Notes: generated by a model not told the origin, from the letters alone. Positions 54,518-63,812 are shown, counted from the first letter of the stretch. The stretch: DNA of 64,000 bases from Chloracidobacterium thermophilum B (GCF_000226295.1 NC_016024.1:1781501-1845500); one strand, 5' to 3'. Made by a program: numbers and translations.

Positions 54518-54521
54518 CGCC

Positions 54522-55148
54522 GTGCTGACGCTTGCCCTGGCCAAAGGCCGCCTCCAGGAAACGACCCTTGCCCGGCTGGAGCAGGCCGGTATCGTGCTGC
54601 CGCCGGAGCAACCCGACAGCCGGCGGCTCGTTCTGAACGACGTGCGCGGCGAGTACCGCTTTTTGCTCGTCAAACCGGGTGACGTGCCGATTTATGTTGA
54701 ACACGGCATTGCCCAGGCCGGGGTCTGCGGGCGGGATGTCCTGCTCGAACAGGAACCGGACGTGTATGAACCGCTCGATCTGGGTTTTGGCTGCTGTCGG
54801 CTCGTGGTGGCTGGCTTCTCTGACATGCCCTGGCGGGAAGCCAACCATCTGTCAAAACTCCGTGTGGCCACGAAGTACCCACGAATCACGCAGCGCCACT
54901 TTCAGGCCCGCGCCACGCCGGTGGAAATCATCCCGCTGAGTGGTTCGGTTGAGCTGGCCCCGGTGCTGGGGCTGGCCGACTGCATTGTGGATATTGTCGA
55001 AACCGGCCGCACCCTGGCCGAAAACGGGTTGGCCGTTCTGGAGGACATCGCACCGGTGAGCGCGCGTTGTATCGTCAACCGGGCAGCCTTTCACCTTGCC
55101 CGCCATCAGGTGACACGGTTGCTCGAACAACTCGCCCCGCCAGCTTGA
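54522..55148 (+). CDS. hisG: ATP phosphoribosyltransferase catalytic subunit, short form
   Basis: Catalyses the first step of histidine synthesis, ATP + PRPP. The 208 residues begin LTLALAKGRLQETTLARLEQ and include VYVEHGIAQAGVCGRDVLLE-like text, VATKYPRITQRHF and the PRPP loop ADCIVDIVETGRTLAENGL. It lacks the C-terminal regulatory domain, so it belongs to the short form that needs HisZ, which is not in the window. The GTG at 54522 starts the family-like sequence; earlier ATGs lie inside the upstream gene. Confidence 0.93.
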   Translation: MLTLALAKGRLQETTLARLEQAGIVLPPEQPDSRRLVLNDVRGEYRFLLVKPGDVPIYVEHGIAQAGVCGRDVLLEQEPDVYEPLDLGFGCCRLVVAGFSDMPWREANHLSKLRVATKYPRITQRHFQARATPVEIIPLSGSVELAPVLGLADCIVDIVETGRTLAENGLAVLEDIAPVSARCIVNRAAFHLARHQVTRLLEQLAPPA

Positions 55149-55335
55149 ATCAGGCGCGACCTTATCAACGGGCTGGCTGCACAGAAACCAGTCTCTTTTG
55201 GCGAGTGTTCTCCCTGCCGGGACAGCTTACCTTTACCCTTCCGCCGCTTTGGGTCATGCTTTTTGGCGTTGAAACCTGACCACACCATAAGCGCTACCGG
55301 GTCAACGCTCGACTCAGGAAACCGGTTTTCCCTCT
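55149..55335 (+). other. Gap between hisG and leuS
   Basis: 187 bases without a recognised gene. A T-box leader was considered because leuS follows, but no specifier-stem or T-box consensus was seen. A promoter for leuS may lie here. Confidence 0.4.
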
Positions 55336-57870
55336 ATGCACGAAAAGTACCAACCACACGTCGTCGAAGAAAAATGGCAACGGATTTGGCGCGAGCAAAA
55401 CACCTTTGCCGTCCGTGATGATGGCCGCCGCCCCCGCTACTACATGCTGGAAATGCTCCCGTATCCATCCGGGCGCATTCACCTCGGGCATGTACGCAAC
55501 TACAGCATTGGTGATGCCGTCGCGTGGTACAAACGGCTTCAGGGCTACGACGTACTGCACCCGATGGGATGGGACGCCTTCGGGCTTCCGGCCGAAAACG
55601 CCGCCATCAAGCAGGGCGCGCGCCCCGACGAGTGGACCTACCAGAACATCGCTGCCATGCGTGCCCAACTCCAGCGGCTGGGCTTCAGCTACGACTGGAG
55701 CCGCGAGATTGCCTCCTGCCAGCCGGAGTACTACCGCTGGAATCAGTGGATGTTCATCCAGCTTTTCAAAAAGGGATTGGTGTACCGCAAGCGGGCGACG
55801 GTCAACTGGTGCCCGAAGTGCAACACGAGCCTGGCCAATGAACAGGCGGAAGGGGGCTACTGCTGGCGGCATCCCGACACGCCGGTGGAGCAACGGGAAC
55901 TTGAACAGTGGTTTGTCCGCCAAACACACTACGCCGAGGAGTTGTTGGCTGGCATTGAAGGGCCACTCAAGAACGGCTGGCCCGGACACGTGCTCAAACG
56001 CCAGCACGACTGGATTGGGCGCAGTGAAGGGGCCGAAGTGGACTTTGCCCTGTCCGAGGCCCCGGCTATCACCGTGCGCATTTTCACGACCCGGCTGGAC
56101 ACGATCTATGGCGCGAATGCCGTCATCGTCGCGCCGGAACATCCCCTGATGGAGCAACTGCTTGAACGCTCGCCCGTGCGGAGTCAGGTCGCGGCTTTCG
56201 TGGCGCGGATCACGGCGCAGTCGTTGCGCGAGCGGACGGAATCGCGGGAAAAAGAAGGTGTGGAGACCGGTCTCCATGCCATCAATCCCTTCAACGGGGA
56301 GCGGCTGCCGGTCTGGACGGCGAATTTCGTTCTGGCGCAGTATGGAACCGGCGCACTGATGAGCGTTCCGGCGCACGATGAACGGGACTTCGAGTTTTCA
56401 CGCAAGTACGGGCTGCCCATTCGCCGGGTCGTATGGGATACAACGCCCAGTGATCCACAGTCCACACTGAAGATTTCAACCGTGCCCTTCATGGATGAAG
56501 GTGTACTCGGCTCCGACTGCGGGCCGTTTTCCGGCCTGACCTCGGCCGCAGCGCGTCAGGCCATGGCGCACCATGCCGAAACCCACGGATTCGGGAAACG
56601 CACGGTTGTGTATCGGCTGCGCGACTGGGGCATTTCCCGGCAGCGCGCCTGGGGCACGCCCATCCCAATGATTCACTGTGACGCCTGCGGGACAATCTCG
56701 CCGGAAAAGGAAGAAAACCTGCCTATTACGCTGCCGCCAGACCTGGATTTCTCAGTCGGCGCACCGCTGGCAACCCATCCGACGTTCACAAAGGTGACGT
56801 GTCCCAACTGTGGCGCTCCGGCCCGGCGCGACACCGACACCATGGACACCTTCGTGGACTCCAACTGGTACTACTTCCGCTACTGTGATCCCCACAACGA
56901 CCGGTGTCCCTTCGACCGGGAGATTGTCCAGCGCTGGCTTCCGGTGGATTTCTACATCGGCGGCGACGAACACGCCGTCATGCATCTGATCTACACCCGC
57001 GCCTGGACGATGATGATGCGCGACTTGGGGCTGATTGACTTTGGCGAGCCGATCAGGCGGCTGCTGACCCAGGGAATGGTCATTCTCAACGGGGCGAAAA
57101 TGTCGAAGTCGCGCGGGAATATCGTGGACCCAGACGACATGATCCGGCGCTACGGGGCGGACGCTACGCGGCTGTCCATCCTGTTTGCGGCCCCGCCCGA
57201 ACGGGAAGTAGATTGGAAGCGGGTCACGGATGAATACGGTGCAGATGACTATCCGGCGGCCGAAGGTGCGATGCGCTATCTGGCCCGGGTCTGGCGGCTG
57301 GTTCACCGGTGGCGTGACCGCTGCCGGAGCGTCACGGGTTTGCCGGCGACGGTTTCTCCGGCAGCAGAAGTGACGCGGCGCGCCACACACCGGGCGCTGG
57401 CGCGGGCAACGGAGGCCTTCGAGCAGGGACTGCGGCTCAATGTCGTCGTCGCCACGTGCATGGAACTGACCAATGACCTTTACGACTTCGACACGGCGGT
57501 GGGTGAAACGACAGAGACCACGGATGTCCAAACCATGCGTGAAGGTCTGGAGGCATTGGTGCTGATGTTGACGCCGTTGGCCCCCCACATTGCCGAGGAA
57601 CTGTGGCAGGAACTGGGCCACACAACTTCGCTGGCTCAGGCGCGCTGGATGACGTATGACCCGGAGCTGGCCCGCGCACCGCAGTTGGAAATTCCGGTGC
57701 AGGTCAACGGCAAACTCAAAAGCCGGATTCTCGTCGCGCCGGACCTTTCTGATGCCGACCTGGAAGCCGCGGCGCTGGCCGATGAGCGGATTCGTGCGCT
57801 GATCACGGACAAAACCGTTGTCAAGGTCATCGTTGTTCCCAAACGGCTGGTCAACATCGTCGTTCGGTAG
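55336..57870 (+). CDS. leuS: Leucyl-tRNA synthetase
   Basis: Charges tRNA-Leu. The 844-residue class I enzyme has HLGH at 49-52 (YPSGRIHLGHVRNYS), the editing CP1 insert, a zinc-ribbon stretch (DACGTISPEKEE, VTCPNCGAPARRD), the leucine-specific DTFVDSNWYYFRYCDP and KMSKS near 588 (NGAKMSKSRGNIVDP), then an anticodon-binding domain and C-terminal domain. It lies alone between hisG and bchC on the plus strand. Confidence 0.97.
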   Translation: MHEKYQPHVVEEKWQRIWREQNTFAVRDDGRRPRYYMLEMLPYPSGRIHLGHVRNYSIGDAVAWYKRLQGYDVLHPMGWDAFGLPAENAAIKQGARPDEWTYQNIAAMRAQLQRLGFSYDWSREIASCQPEYYRWNQWMFIQLFKKGLVYRKRATVNWCPKCNTSLANEQAEGGYCWRHPDTPVEQRELEQWFVRQTHYAEELLAGIEGPLKNGWPGHVLKRQHDWIGRSEGAEVDFALSEAPAITVRIFTTRLDTIYGANAVIVAPEHPLMEQLLERSPVRSQVAAFVARITAQSLRERTESREKEGVETGLHAINPFNGERLPVWTANFVLAQYGTGALMSVPAHDERDFEFSRKYGLPIRRVVWDTTPSDPQSTLKISTVPFMDEGVLGSDCGPFSGLTSAAARQAMAHHAETHGFGKRTVVYRLRDWGISRQRAWGTPIPMIHCDACGTISPEKEENLPITLPPDLDFSVGAPLATHPTFTKVTCPNCGAPARRDTDTMDTFVDSNWYYFRYCDPHNDRCPFDREIVQRWLPVDFYIGGDEHAVMHLIYTRAWTMMMRDLGLIDFGEPIRRLLTQGMVILNGAKMSKSRGNIVDPDDMIRRYGADATRLSILFAAPPEREVDWKRVTDEYGADDYPAAEGAMRYLARVWRLVHRWRDRCRSVTGLPATVSPAAEVTRRATHRALARATEAFEQGLRLNVVVATCMELTNDLYDFDTAVGETTETTDVQTMREGLEALVLMLTPLAPHIAEELWQELGHTTSLAQARWMTYDPELARAPQLEIPVQVNGKLKSRILVAPDLSDADLEAAALADERIRALITDKTVVKVIVVPKRLVNIVVR

Positions 57871-57914
57871 CATTCCCATCCGGCAGCGACGCCTGCCTGA
57901 AAGGTTTTTTGTGT

Positions 57915-58862
57915 ATGGATGCCATCGTTTTCTATGCCCCGCACGAAATCGGGCTGCAATCCATTCCCCTGCCTCCGATGACACCGACTTCGGTGCGGGT
58001 CGCCACGAAGCTGACCTCCATCAGCGCCGGCACAGAGCGGATGACCCTTGAAGGGCGGCTGCCCGGAATGCCCCAGCTTCGGTATCCGCTCATTCCCGGC
58101 TATGAGAACGTAGGTGAGGTCATCGAAGTCGGTGCGGACGTTGACCCGGCACAGTTTCAGGTGGGCGACCGCGTGTTCCTGCCCGGCACGGTTCGCTACG
58201 AGGGGTTTTTCTCGGTTTTTGGCGGTCAGGTTTCGGAATCGGTCAACGATGCCAAACGTCCCATCAAAGTTCCGGCTGGCATCTCGAATGAAACGGCACT
58301 GCTGCTCGCGCTGGGCGCCACGGCGCACCACGGCATACGGGACCTGGTTGCGCCCGGGACCCGTCCGTCCATTCTGGTACTGGGGCAGGGTATCGTCGGG
58401 CAGTTGGCGGCGCGCATGCTGACCCAGTACGGCGCGGAAGTGACCATTGCCGATACGATTCCCTTTCGCGTCGGGCTGGGCGAAGCCGATCACTTCATCG
58501 TGGTCCATCAGGAAATGGATATTCCGTCGGACAGTTTCGATGTCGTCGTCGAGGCGACCGGCAATGTGAGTTGTTTCGACACGGCCGTGCGCGCCCTCAA
58601 AAAGCGCGGCCATCTGCGCTCGCTGGGTTTTTACGAGGACATCCGCTTTGCCTTCGGCCCGGCTTTCATCAAGGAAATCCGGCTCGACATTGCCGGCGAG
58701 TGGGATGCGGCCGACCTGGCGGCCACCCTCCGGTTTTTGGCCGACCACGACGCGGCGCTGCATCAACTCATCACGCACCAGTTACCGGCGCGCGATCCCA
58801 ACCGGGCCTATACGGTGGCGTTGCGTGACCCGGAGTGTTTGAAAATCGCACTCACATGGTAA
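57915..58862 (+). CDS. bchC: 3-hydroxyethyl bacteriochlorophyllide a dehydrogenase
   Basis: Oxidises the C3 hydroxyethyl group to acetyl near the end of bacteriochlorophyll a synthesis. The 315 residues have an alcohol-dehydrogenase fold: start MDAIVFYAPHEIGLQSIPLP, then SISAGTERMTLEGRLPG-like text, PLIPGYENVGEVIEVGADVD and the NAD fold SILVLGQGIVGQLAARML. The SAGTERM stretch is typical of BchC, which lacks the structural zinc site. The C-terminal half ends RDPECLKIALTW. It is 157 bp upstream of bchZ on the same strand. Confidence 0.9.
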   Translation: MDAIVFYAPHEIGLQSIPLPPMTPTSVRVATKLTSISAGTERMTLEGRLPGMPQLRYPLIPGYENVGEVIEVGADVDPAQFQVGDRVFLPGTVRYEGFFSVFGGQVSESVNDAKRPIKVPAGISNETALLLALGATAHHGIRDLVAPGTRPSILVLGQGIVGQLAARMLTQYGAEVTIADTIPFRVGLGEADHFIVVHQEMDIPSDSFDVVVEATGNVSCFDTAVRALKKRGHLRSLGFYEDIRFAFGPAFIKEIRLDIAGEWDAADLAATLRFLADHDAALHQLITHQLPARDPNRAYTVALRDPECLKIALTW

Positions 58863-59019
58863 GTTGGTGACAGGGGTGGAGGCGGCGGCGTCCACCCTGA
58901 AATGTTTTTCGGATGTTTTTCTCACACCGGGCGACGTTCCCCAGCCCCATCTCTGCCGTGAAGGCGTCCGCAGCGGTACCAGTGCATTACATTCTCACCT
59001 GACCGGGAGCGTTTCACCC

Positions 59020-60585
59020 ATGCCATTGTCACAGGAAGTCGAAAACCTTGCCCAAACGGCGCTGCGTGCCGGACTCACGCTCAACGTCAAACGGGATGTG
59101 GACACCAGCAATGCCTTCTGGGGTGCCCTGTTCACCTTTGGGTGTCTGCCGGATTTGCAGGTCGTCATCAACGGCCCGGTCGGATGTTACACACTGCCCA
59201 TCACTTCGATTCTCAACTACACGGACACCCTTCCCAACCTGCCAAACGTCATTTCGACCGATTTCACCGAACGGGAAGTCACGCTGGACGGCACGAATCC
59301 CATTTTGCGGACGACCCTCAGCGGCCGCTCGAAGCTCAACCAGCGGCGGCGGGCAACCATCGTGCTGACGACCCAGGAAAGTGAACTCATCAGCACGGAT
59401 GGCTTTGAATCCGGGTCAAGCACAGACGATGCCGTGGCACAGTTTGACAGCCGGGCCCTTCAGGATGACGAATGGCAGGGGCGGGATGCTGCCCTGCTCT
59501 ATCTTTACGAACACCGGGACTGGCTGCTTGCGTCATCCGGCTACGATGCCGAGGACCTGCGCGCGTCCGCGACCAAGCAGACGAAACCCCGGATCACGAT
59601 CATCGGCCCGACCTATGGCTGCTTCAACAGCTATTCAGACCTGGCCGAAATCGAACGGCTGGTGCGCGGCATTGGCGCGGAAGTGGGTTGTGTCCTGCCG
59701 CTGCGCGCCCGCATTGCCGATTTGGCCACGGTGGATATGTGCGACGCCTGCATTGTCATGTACCGGGAATTCGGAGCCAGTCTGGCCACCCGGATGCAGA
59801 AGCCCTATCTCTACGCCCCGTTTGGTATCCATGATACGACGGCGTTTCTGCGTGAGCTGGGGCGGATGCTGGGGCTTCAGTCGGAAGCTGAAGCCTTCAT
59901 CGCGCGCGAAAAGCAGACGACGCTCAAAGCCTTCTGGGACCTGTGGCGCAGTCCGCACCAGGACTTCTTCGGCACGTCAAGCTTTGGCGTTGCGGCGGGC
60001 GAAACCTATGCGCAGGGGCTGCGGCGCGTCCTGCAGGATGAGTTCGGCATGCGTCCCACGGTGGTGGCGTCGCGGCAGGCCAAGTCGGGGCCGCTGGCCT
60101 ACAGCGCCAGCGACATCCGGCAGACTCTGCTCGACGACCCGCCCATGCTGATGTTTGGCTCCATCAACGAAAAAATCTACATCAGCGAACTCGAACTGCT
60201 GACCGGCTACATCCCGGCTTCCTTTCCGGGCCCCGTTGTGCGGCGCGCGACCGGAACACCGTTCATGGGCTATGCCGGGGTGGTGTATCTCGCCCAGGAA
60301 ATCAGCAACTTCCTGTTCGAGCTGCTGTTCCGTCACCTGCCCGTCGAAAGCCTTGAACGGAAACAGGCGCAGGAAACGACCCTAGCCATCCCGGAGGCCG
60401 AAATCGTCTGGAATCCCGATGCCGTGGAGCGGATGAACATCGTGCTGAAAAAAGTTCCGTTCTTTGTGCGCATCTCGGCCAGCAAGAAGCTCCGCATTGA
60501 GGCCGAGCGGGAAGCCGTCCAGCGCCGCATCCGGGAAGTCACGCCGGACATCATTGACGATGTCGCCCGACGTTTTGCGCGCTAG
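59020..60585 (+). CDS. bchZ: Chlorophyllide a reductase subunit Z
   Basis: With BchX and BchY it reduces ring B of chlorophyllide a. The 521-residue nitrogenase-like subunit has VVINGPVGCYTLPITSILNY (cluster-ligand Cys), IIGPTYGCFNSYSDLAEIER, VMYREFGASLATRMQKPYLY, DLWRSPHQDFFGTSSFGVAA and IPASFPGPVVRRATGTPFMG. The last 60 residues (WNPDAVERMNIVLKKVPFFV and on) are a PCP_red-like C-terminal domain. It is somewhat longer than purple bacterial BchZ. bchX and bchY are absent from this window. Confidence 0.92.
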   Translation: MPLSQEVENLAQTALRAGLTLNVKRDVDTSNAFWGALFTFGCLPDLQVVINGPVGCYTLPITSILNYTDTLPNLPNVISTDFTEREVTLDGTNPILRTTLSGRSKLNQRRRATIVLTTQESELISTDGFESGSSTDDAVAQFDSRALQDDEWQGRDAALLYLYEHRDWLLASSGYDAEDLRASATKQTKPRITIIGPTYGCFNSYSDLAEIERLVRGIGAEVGCVLPLRARIADLATVDMCDACIVMYREFGASLATRMQKPYLYAPFGIHDTTAFLRELGRMLGLQSEAEAFIAREKQTTLKAFWDLWRSPHQDFFGTSSFGVAAGETYAQGLRRVLQDEFGMRPTVVASRQAKSGPLAYSASDIRQTLLDDPPMLMFGSINEKIYISELELLTGYIPASFPGPVVRRATGTPFMGYAGVVYLAQEISNFLFELLFRHLPVESLERKQAQETTLAIPEAEIVWNPDAVERMNIVLKKVPFFVRISASKKLRIEAEREAVQRRIREVTPDIIDDVARRFAR

Positions 60586-60593
60586 GGTATCAT

Positions 60594-60623
60594 CCTGACG
60601 CACCACGCCTACCTTGCGTCAGG
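60594..60623. repeat. Inverted repeat between bchZ and the ATP-grasp gene
   Basis: CCTGACGC (60594-60601) and GCGTCAGG (60616-60623) pair exactly around a 14-base loop, 9 bp after the bchZ stop and 12 bp before the next ATG. No T tract follows, so it could be an mRNA-stability hairpin, a translational control element or an operator. Confidence 0.5.
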
Positions 60624-60635
60624 GATGAAACCACA

Positions 60636-61883
60636 ATGGATGACTACGCTGACTTTGCGCGCGCCGTCTATGCCACGGGCGTACTCTCCGATCCGTGGCT
60701 GTGGGGCGAACCACGCTTCCGTTTGCAGGGTGTGGTTATCTCCCCGGAGCTGGCTGCGCGGTTGGCCGAAGCGGCGGAAGCGGTCACGTATCTGCACCAG
60801 GCACTGGTTGAAATTCTGCTTGACGCCCCGGGCCATCTGACGGCGTTTTACCACCTCACGCCCTTTCAGCAGATGATGTGGTACGCCTCCGGCGGGCTGT
60901 GGCACGGCATGGCGCGCGCCGATCTGTTCCTGTGTACGGATGGCCATATCCGCTGCTGCGAACTCAACAGCGATACGCCTTCGGGTCAGCCCGAAGCCGT
61001 CTGGCTCAACCGGCTTCGCCAGGCTGCGCATCCCGGACTGGACGATCCCAACACCCAGTTTCCTGCCCGCTTCATTGCCATGCTGCGCGAAAGCCACGCC
61101 AAGCGCACGGAAGCGCCGCTGACGCGGGTGGGCATCGTGTATCCAACCGAGTTGACCGAAGACCTGTGCATGATCACGGCCTTTTCGCGCTGGCTTGAAG
61201 CGGAGAACATTCAGGTCATTGTTGGCTCGCCCTACAACCTGCGCCGGACGCCAACCGGTGTGGCCCTGCTTGGAGAGCCAGTGGATTTGGTTTTGCGCCA
61301 TTACAAAACCGACTGGTGGGGTGAACGGCTCCCGGTTTGGGCCGATGCCGAAGGCTACCCGGATGACGAACCGCTGACCGAACCACTGCTGGCGCTGCTG
61401 GATGCCGACCTGCAAGGCCAGGTCACGGTGGTCAATCCGTTTGGAGCCGTTGTCACCCAGAACAAACTTTCGCTGGCCTTTTTCTGGGAAGAAATGACGC
61501 GCTTCCCGTCCGAAGCCCAGGACCTCATCCGGCGTTTCATTCCTGAAACCTACCGCCTGACAAGCATGGACAATGAACGCCTGCTTGACGAGCGTGAGCA
61601 GTGGGTGCTCAAGAGTGACTATGGCTGCGAGGGTGCCGAAACGGTGTGTGGGGCCTTTGTCACACCGGAGATATGGGAAAAGGCTGTCGAGCTGGCGCTG
61701 CCGGAGCACTTCGTGGTGCAACGTTTCTTTGAAGTCCAAGCGGATGCTGAAGGCTGGCTCCCCAACTACGGGGTGTTTGTGCTGGGGGGGAGTGCCGCCG
61801 GGTTCTTCACGCGGCTTTCCAGGGCGAGCACCGAATACAATGCCCTCACCGCGCCAACCTTCATCGGCCCCGGTTGCCTGTAA
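60636..61883 (+). CDS. ATP-grasp protein, glutathionylspermidine synthase-like
   Basis: A 415-residue protein of the GSP-synthetase ATP-grasp group. Supporting pieces are LFLCTDGHIRCCELNSDTPS with the E-x-N-x-D-T-P pattern, WVLKSDYGCEGAETVCG for ATP, and NYGVFVLGGSAAGFFTRLS at the C-terminus. The family joins a carboxylate to an amine at the cost of ATP. Nothing shows that glutathione or spermidine is the substrate. The gene follows bchZ by 50 bp on the same strand, so a link to bacteriochlorophyll or thiol protection is worth considering. Confidence 0.75.
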   Translation: MDDYADFARAVYATGVLSDPWLWGEPRFRLQGVVISPELAARLAEAAEAVTYLHQALVEILLDAPGHLTAFYHLTPFQQMMWYASGGLWHGMARADLFLCTDGHIRCCELNSDTPSGQPEAVWLNRLRQAAHPGLDDPNTQFPARFIAMLRESHAKRTEAPLTRVGIVYPTELTEDLCMITAFSRWLEAENIQVIVGSPYNLRRTPTGVALLGEPVDLVLRHYKTDWWGERLPVWADAEGYPDDEPLTEPLLALLDADLQGQVTVVNPFGAVVTQNKLSLAFFWEEMTRFPSEAQDLIRRFIPETYRLTSMDNERLLDEREQWVLKSDYGCEGAETVCGAFVTPEIWEKAVELALPEHFVVQRFFEVQADAEGWLPNYGVFVLGGSAAGFFTRLSRASTEYNALTAPTFIGPGCL

Positions 61884-61902
61884 AACTTCCCGTGATCAAG
61901 TG

Positions 61903-63348
61903 TCACGGCGCAGCCACCTGAAGCTGGATTGTCGCCGATTGCCGCAGGATCGACACGCCATCCACCGGGGGCAGATCGAGAACACCCAGCGCATCGGTGA
62001 CATAGGCTTCCTGACGCATCCCCACAAGGACACAACTCAGGTTGGGCAGGCTGCGCAGGGTATTGATGGCCATCTGGCTGAGCGTTTGGCCGTCATCCGT
62101 ATAGCCAGACGCGCGGAGCCGCCGCCGTATCTCATCCGACTGCGGCTGGGCCTGGGCGGCAGCAAAATGTGCGACGGAAGCCAGCGCGTCATTGGCCAGC
62201 CCGATGAAACGCTCGCGCCAGCTTTGGAAAGCAGCTTTGTGACGGGAAGGTAGCTCAAGCTGTCCCAGCCACTGCTGCACCGGAGCGATGACCAGCCGGT
62301 AGGCATTCTGCTCCCAGACGAGTGGTGAATCGAGGCGGGGCGCAAGCTGAAGCAGCCAGTCAGCCAACCCTTTCCCGAACATCAGAGGGAGTCCGAAATC
62401 AGCCGCCAGAAGCGCCTCGTGCTCCCGAAGCGGCGACAACTGCTGGGAAAGGTCATCCAGCGACACCTGACTGCCGGGCGGGATAAAGTCCGCCAGCCGT
62501 ACCAGACGTTGCCGGGCAAAGGCATTGAGCGGGCGATTGGCGAGCGTGCCCAGCCCGTGGGTAGCACAAAATTCCAGGGGCGTGAGGCCATCGTTGTTGA
62601 TTTCCGTGACGGCTCCGGTTTCGAGAAGATTGAGGGGAAACTGGACAACTCTGAAGTGATGGTTGGGTGTCACTGACTCTGCCTGGGCCAGACAGCGCGC
62701 GAGGCTGACATGTGTCGGGTCATCAGCCGACAGAGGAAAGTGATTCGACGAAATGCCGTAGAAGCGGATGACGCCGGCCGCAACTTGGGTTTCGAGAAAA
62801 GCAAATGCTTCCCGAATCCGGCGGTAGAACGCTTCGTGATCAGCCGCCGTAATGCCACGCTTGGCGCAGGCCATCAGGAAGTATTCGGGATTGTGCAGCA
62901 GCAGGACGTCGAGCGTGACAACGCCCATGCGTTCACGGCTGCGCTCGATTTGGGTGGCCAGAAATTCCGGGTGGATGCAGTGCCACAGTCCCGGGCCATA
63001 CCTGACGACTTCGGGAAAGTTGCGGCTCTGGGCCAAACGCATGTTGTCTCCCTGGATGTAACCGGCCTTGGTCACGAGAATCACCGCCGAACGGTCGGTC
63101 TCACGCAGGACACGTCCAATTGTGCGTTCGGCTCCGCCGTCCGTGTAGTTGGCACTGGTGTCAATCAGATTCCCCCCGCGCTCCAGATAGGCCCGGAGTG
63201 CGGCTTCATGGGAGGGTTCGTCTTCCTCCACGCGATAGGAGCCAAAACCCAGCGGATGGCACCACAGTCCTGTCGTTCCGAGTGGCTTGAAGCCAGGTGG
63301 CGGTGTCAAACCTGCCGGCTGGGCGTAACCTTCAATTCGGTGGGACAT
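61903..63348 (-). CDS. Aldo/keto reductase family protein with long C-terminal extension
   Basis: A 481-residue NADPH oxidoreductase of the AKR fold. The text PLGTTGLWCHPLGFGSYRVE and GGNLIDTSANYTDGGAERTI holds the Asp and Tyr of the catalytic tetrad, VTKAGYIQ the Lys and VLLLHNPEYFL the His. Usual members have about 330 residues; the region from about 330 on is extra, and its last 35 residues (LPNLSCVLVGMRQEAYVTDA) look like the normal AKR end, so the extra part is an insert. It converges with the ATP-grasp gene across 19 bp. ATG 63348 was chosen. Confidence 0.85.
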   Translation of the reverse strand: MSHRIEGYAQPAGLTPPPGFKPLGTTGLWCHPLGFGSYRVEEDEPSHEAALRAYLERGGNLIDTSANYTDGGAERTIGRVLRETDRSAVILVTKAGYIQGDNMRLAQSRNFPEVVRYGPGLWHCIHPEFLATQIERSRERMGVVTLDVLLLHNPEYFLMACAKRGITAADHEAFYRRIREAFAFLETQVAAGVIRFYGISSNHFPLSADDPTHVSLARCLAQAESVTPNHHFRVVQFPLNLLETGAVTEINNDGLTPLEFCATHGLGTLANRPLNAFARQRLVRLADFIPPGSQVSLDDLSQQLSPLREHEALLAADFGLPLMFGKGLADWLLQLAPRLDSPLVWEQNAYRLVIAPVQQWLGQLELPSRHKAAFQSWRERFIGLANDALASVAHFAAAQAQPQSDEIRRRLRASGYTDDGQTLSQMAINTLRSLPNLSCVLVGMRQEAYVTDALGVLDLPPVDGVSILRQSATIQLQVAAP

Positions 63349-63371
63349 ACCAACGCAAGCCTCTGGGCAAC

Positions 63372-63397
63372 AAAAAAGCCTTTGCCAAGGCAAAGGC
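63372..63397 (-). terminator. Terminator after the Roadblock gene
   Basis: GCCTTTGCC (63378-63386) and GGCAAAGGC (63389-63397) form a 9-bp inverted repeat with a very short centre; on the minus strand it is followed by six T. It lies about 44 bp after the Roadblock stop and just upstream of the aldo/keto reductase start. Confidence 0.75.
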
Positions 63398-63440
63398 AAC
63401 AGGTGACACGAAAAAACTCCCGCCCTACCTGCCAGACGTT

Positions 63441-63812
63441 TTAGACGAACTCCTTTTCGAGGAGCAAGTGGGCTTTACGCAGCTCAAAACGCGCGCGTCC
63501 GAGATTTCCACCAGGGTTGAGAATAATGATGAGAAAGTATTCGCGCCCAATGAGGCGCACGACGAGCAGAAAATTGTCCGACATCAGGGTGAGTTCATTG
63601 AGTGCCCCAACCCCGGTGTCGGACGACATGCGCATCGTGTTGCGGAGGAGCGTGGCATGCGAGGTGGCAATCAACGCGACCCGCTCCCCCAAATCCATTT
63701 TGGATGGGACTTGCACATGTTCGATGGCCAGTCCGTCAAGTCCCATGATGGCTATGCCGATACTCCCCTCGACCCGCGCCAGAATGCCCTGGAGCAGTTC
63801 CGAAAAGGTCAC
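63441..63812 (-). CDS. Roadblock/LC7 domain protein, MglB-like
   Basis: A 123-residue protein of the Roadblock/LC7 fold, which usually acts as a regulator of small Ras-like GTPases (MglB with MglA). It reads GSIGIAIMGLDGLAIEHVQV, then ELTLMSDNFLLVVRLIGREY and FLIIILNPGGNLGRARFELR. The GTG start overlaps the secretin stop (GTGA) behind GGAGG, so the two are co-translated. This links it to a pilus or secretion machine. A GTPase partner is not in the window. Confidence 0.9.
   Translation of the reverse strand: MTFSELLQGILARVEGSIGIAIMGLDGLAIEHVQVPSKMDLGERVALIATSHATLLRNTMRMSSDTGVGALNELTLMSDNFLLVVRLIGREYFLIIILNPGGNLGRARFELRKAHLLLEKEFV

Noticed and set aside
54441-54521. An earlier ATG start for hisG at 54441
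   Set aside because: It would overlap the YbjN-like gene by 77 bp and add residues with no family match; GTG at 54522 begins the conserved sequence.
55149-55335. T-box or other riboswitch before leuS
   Set aside because: No T-box consensus, specifier stem or terminator pair was found.
57871-57914. PpsR/CrtJ-type operator (TGT-N12-ACA) before bchC
   Set aside because: The short gap has no such pattern.
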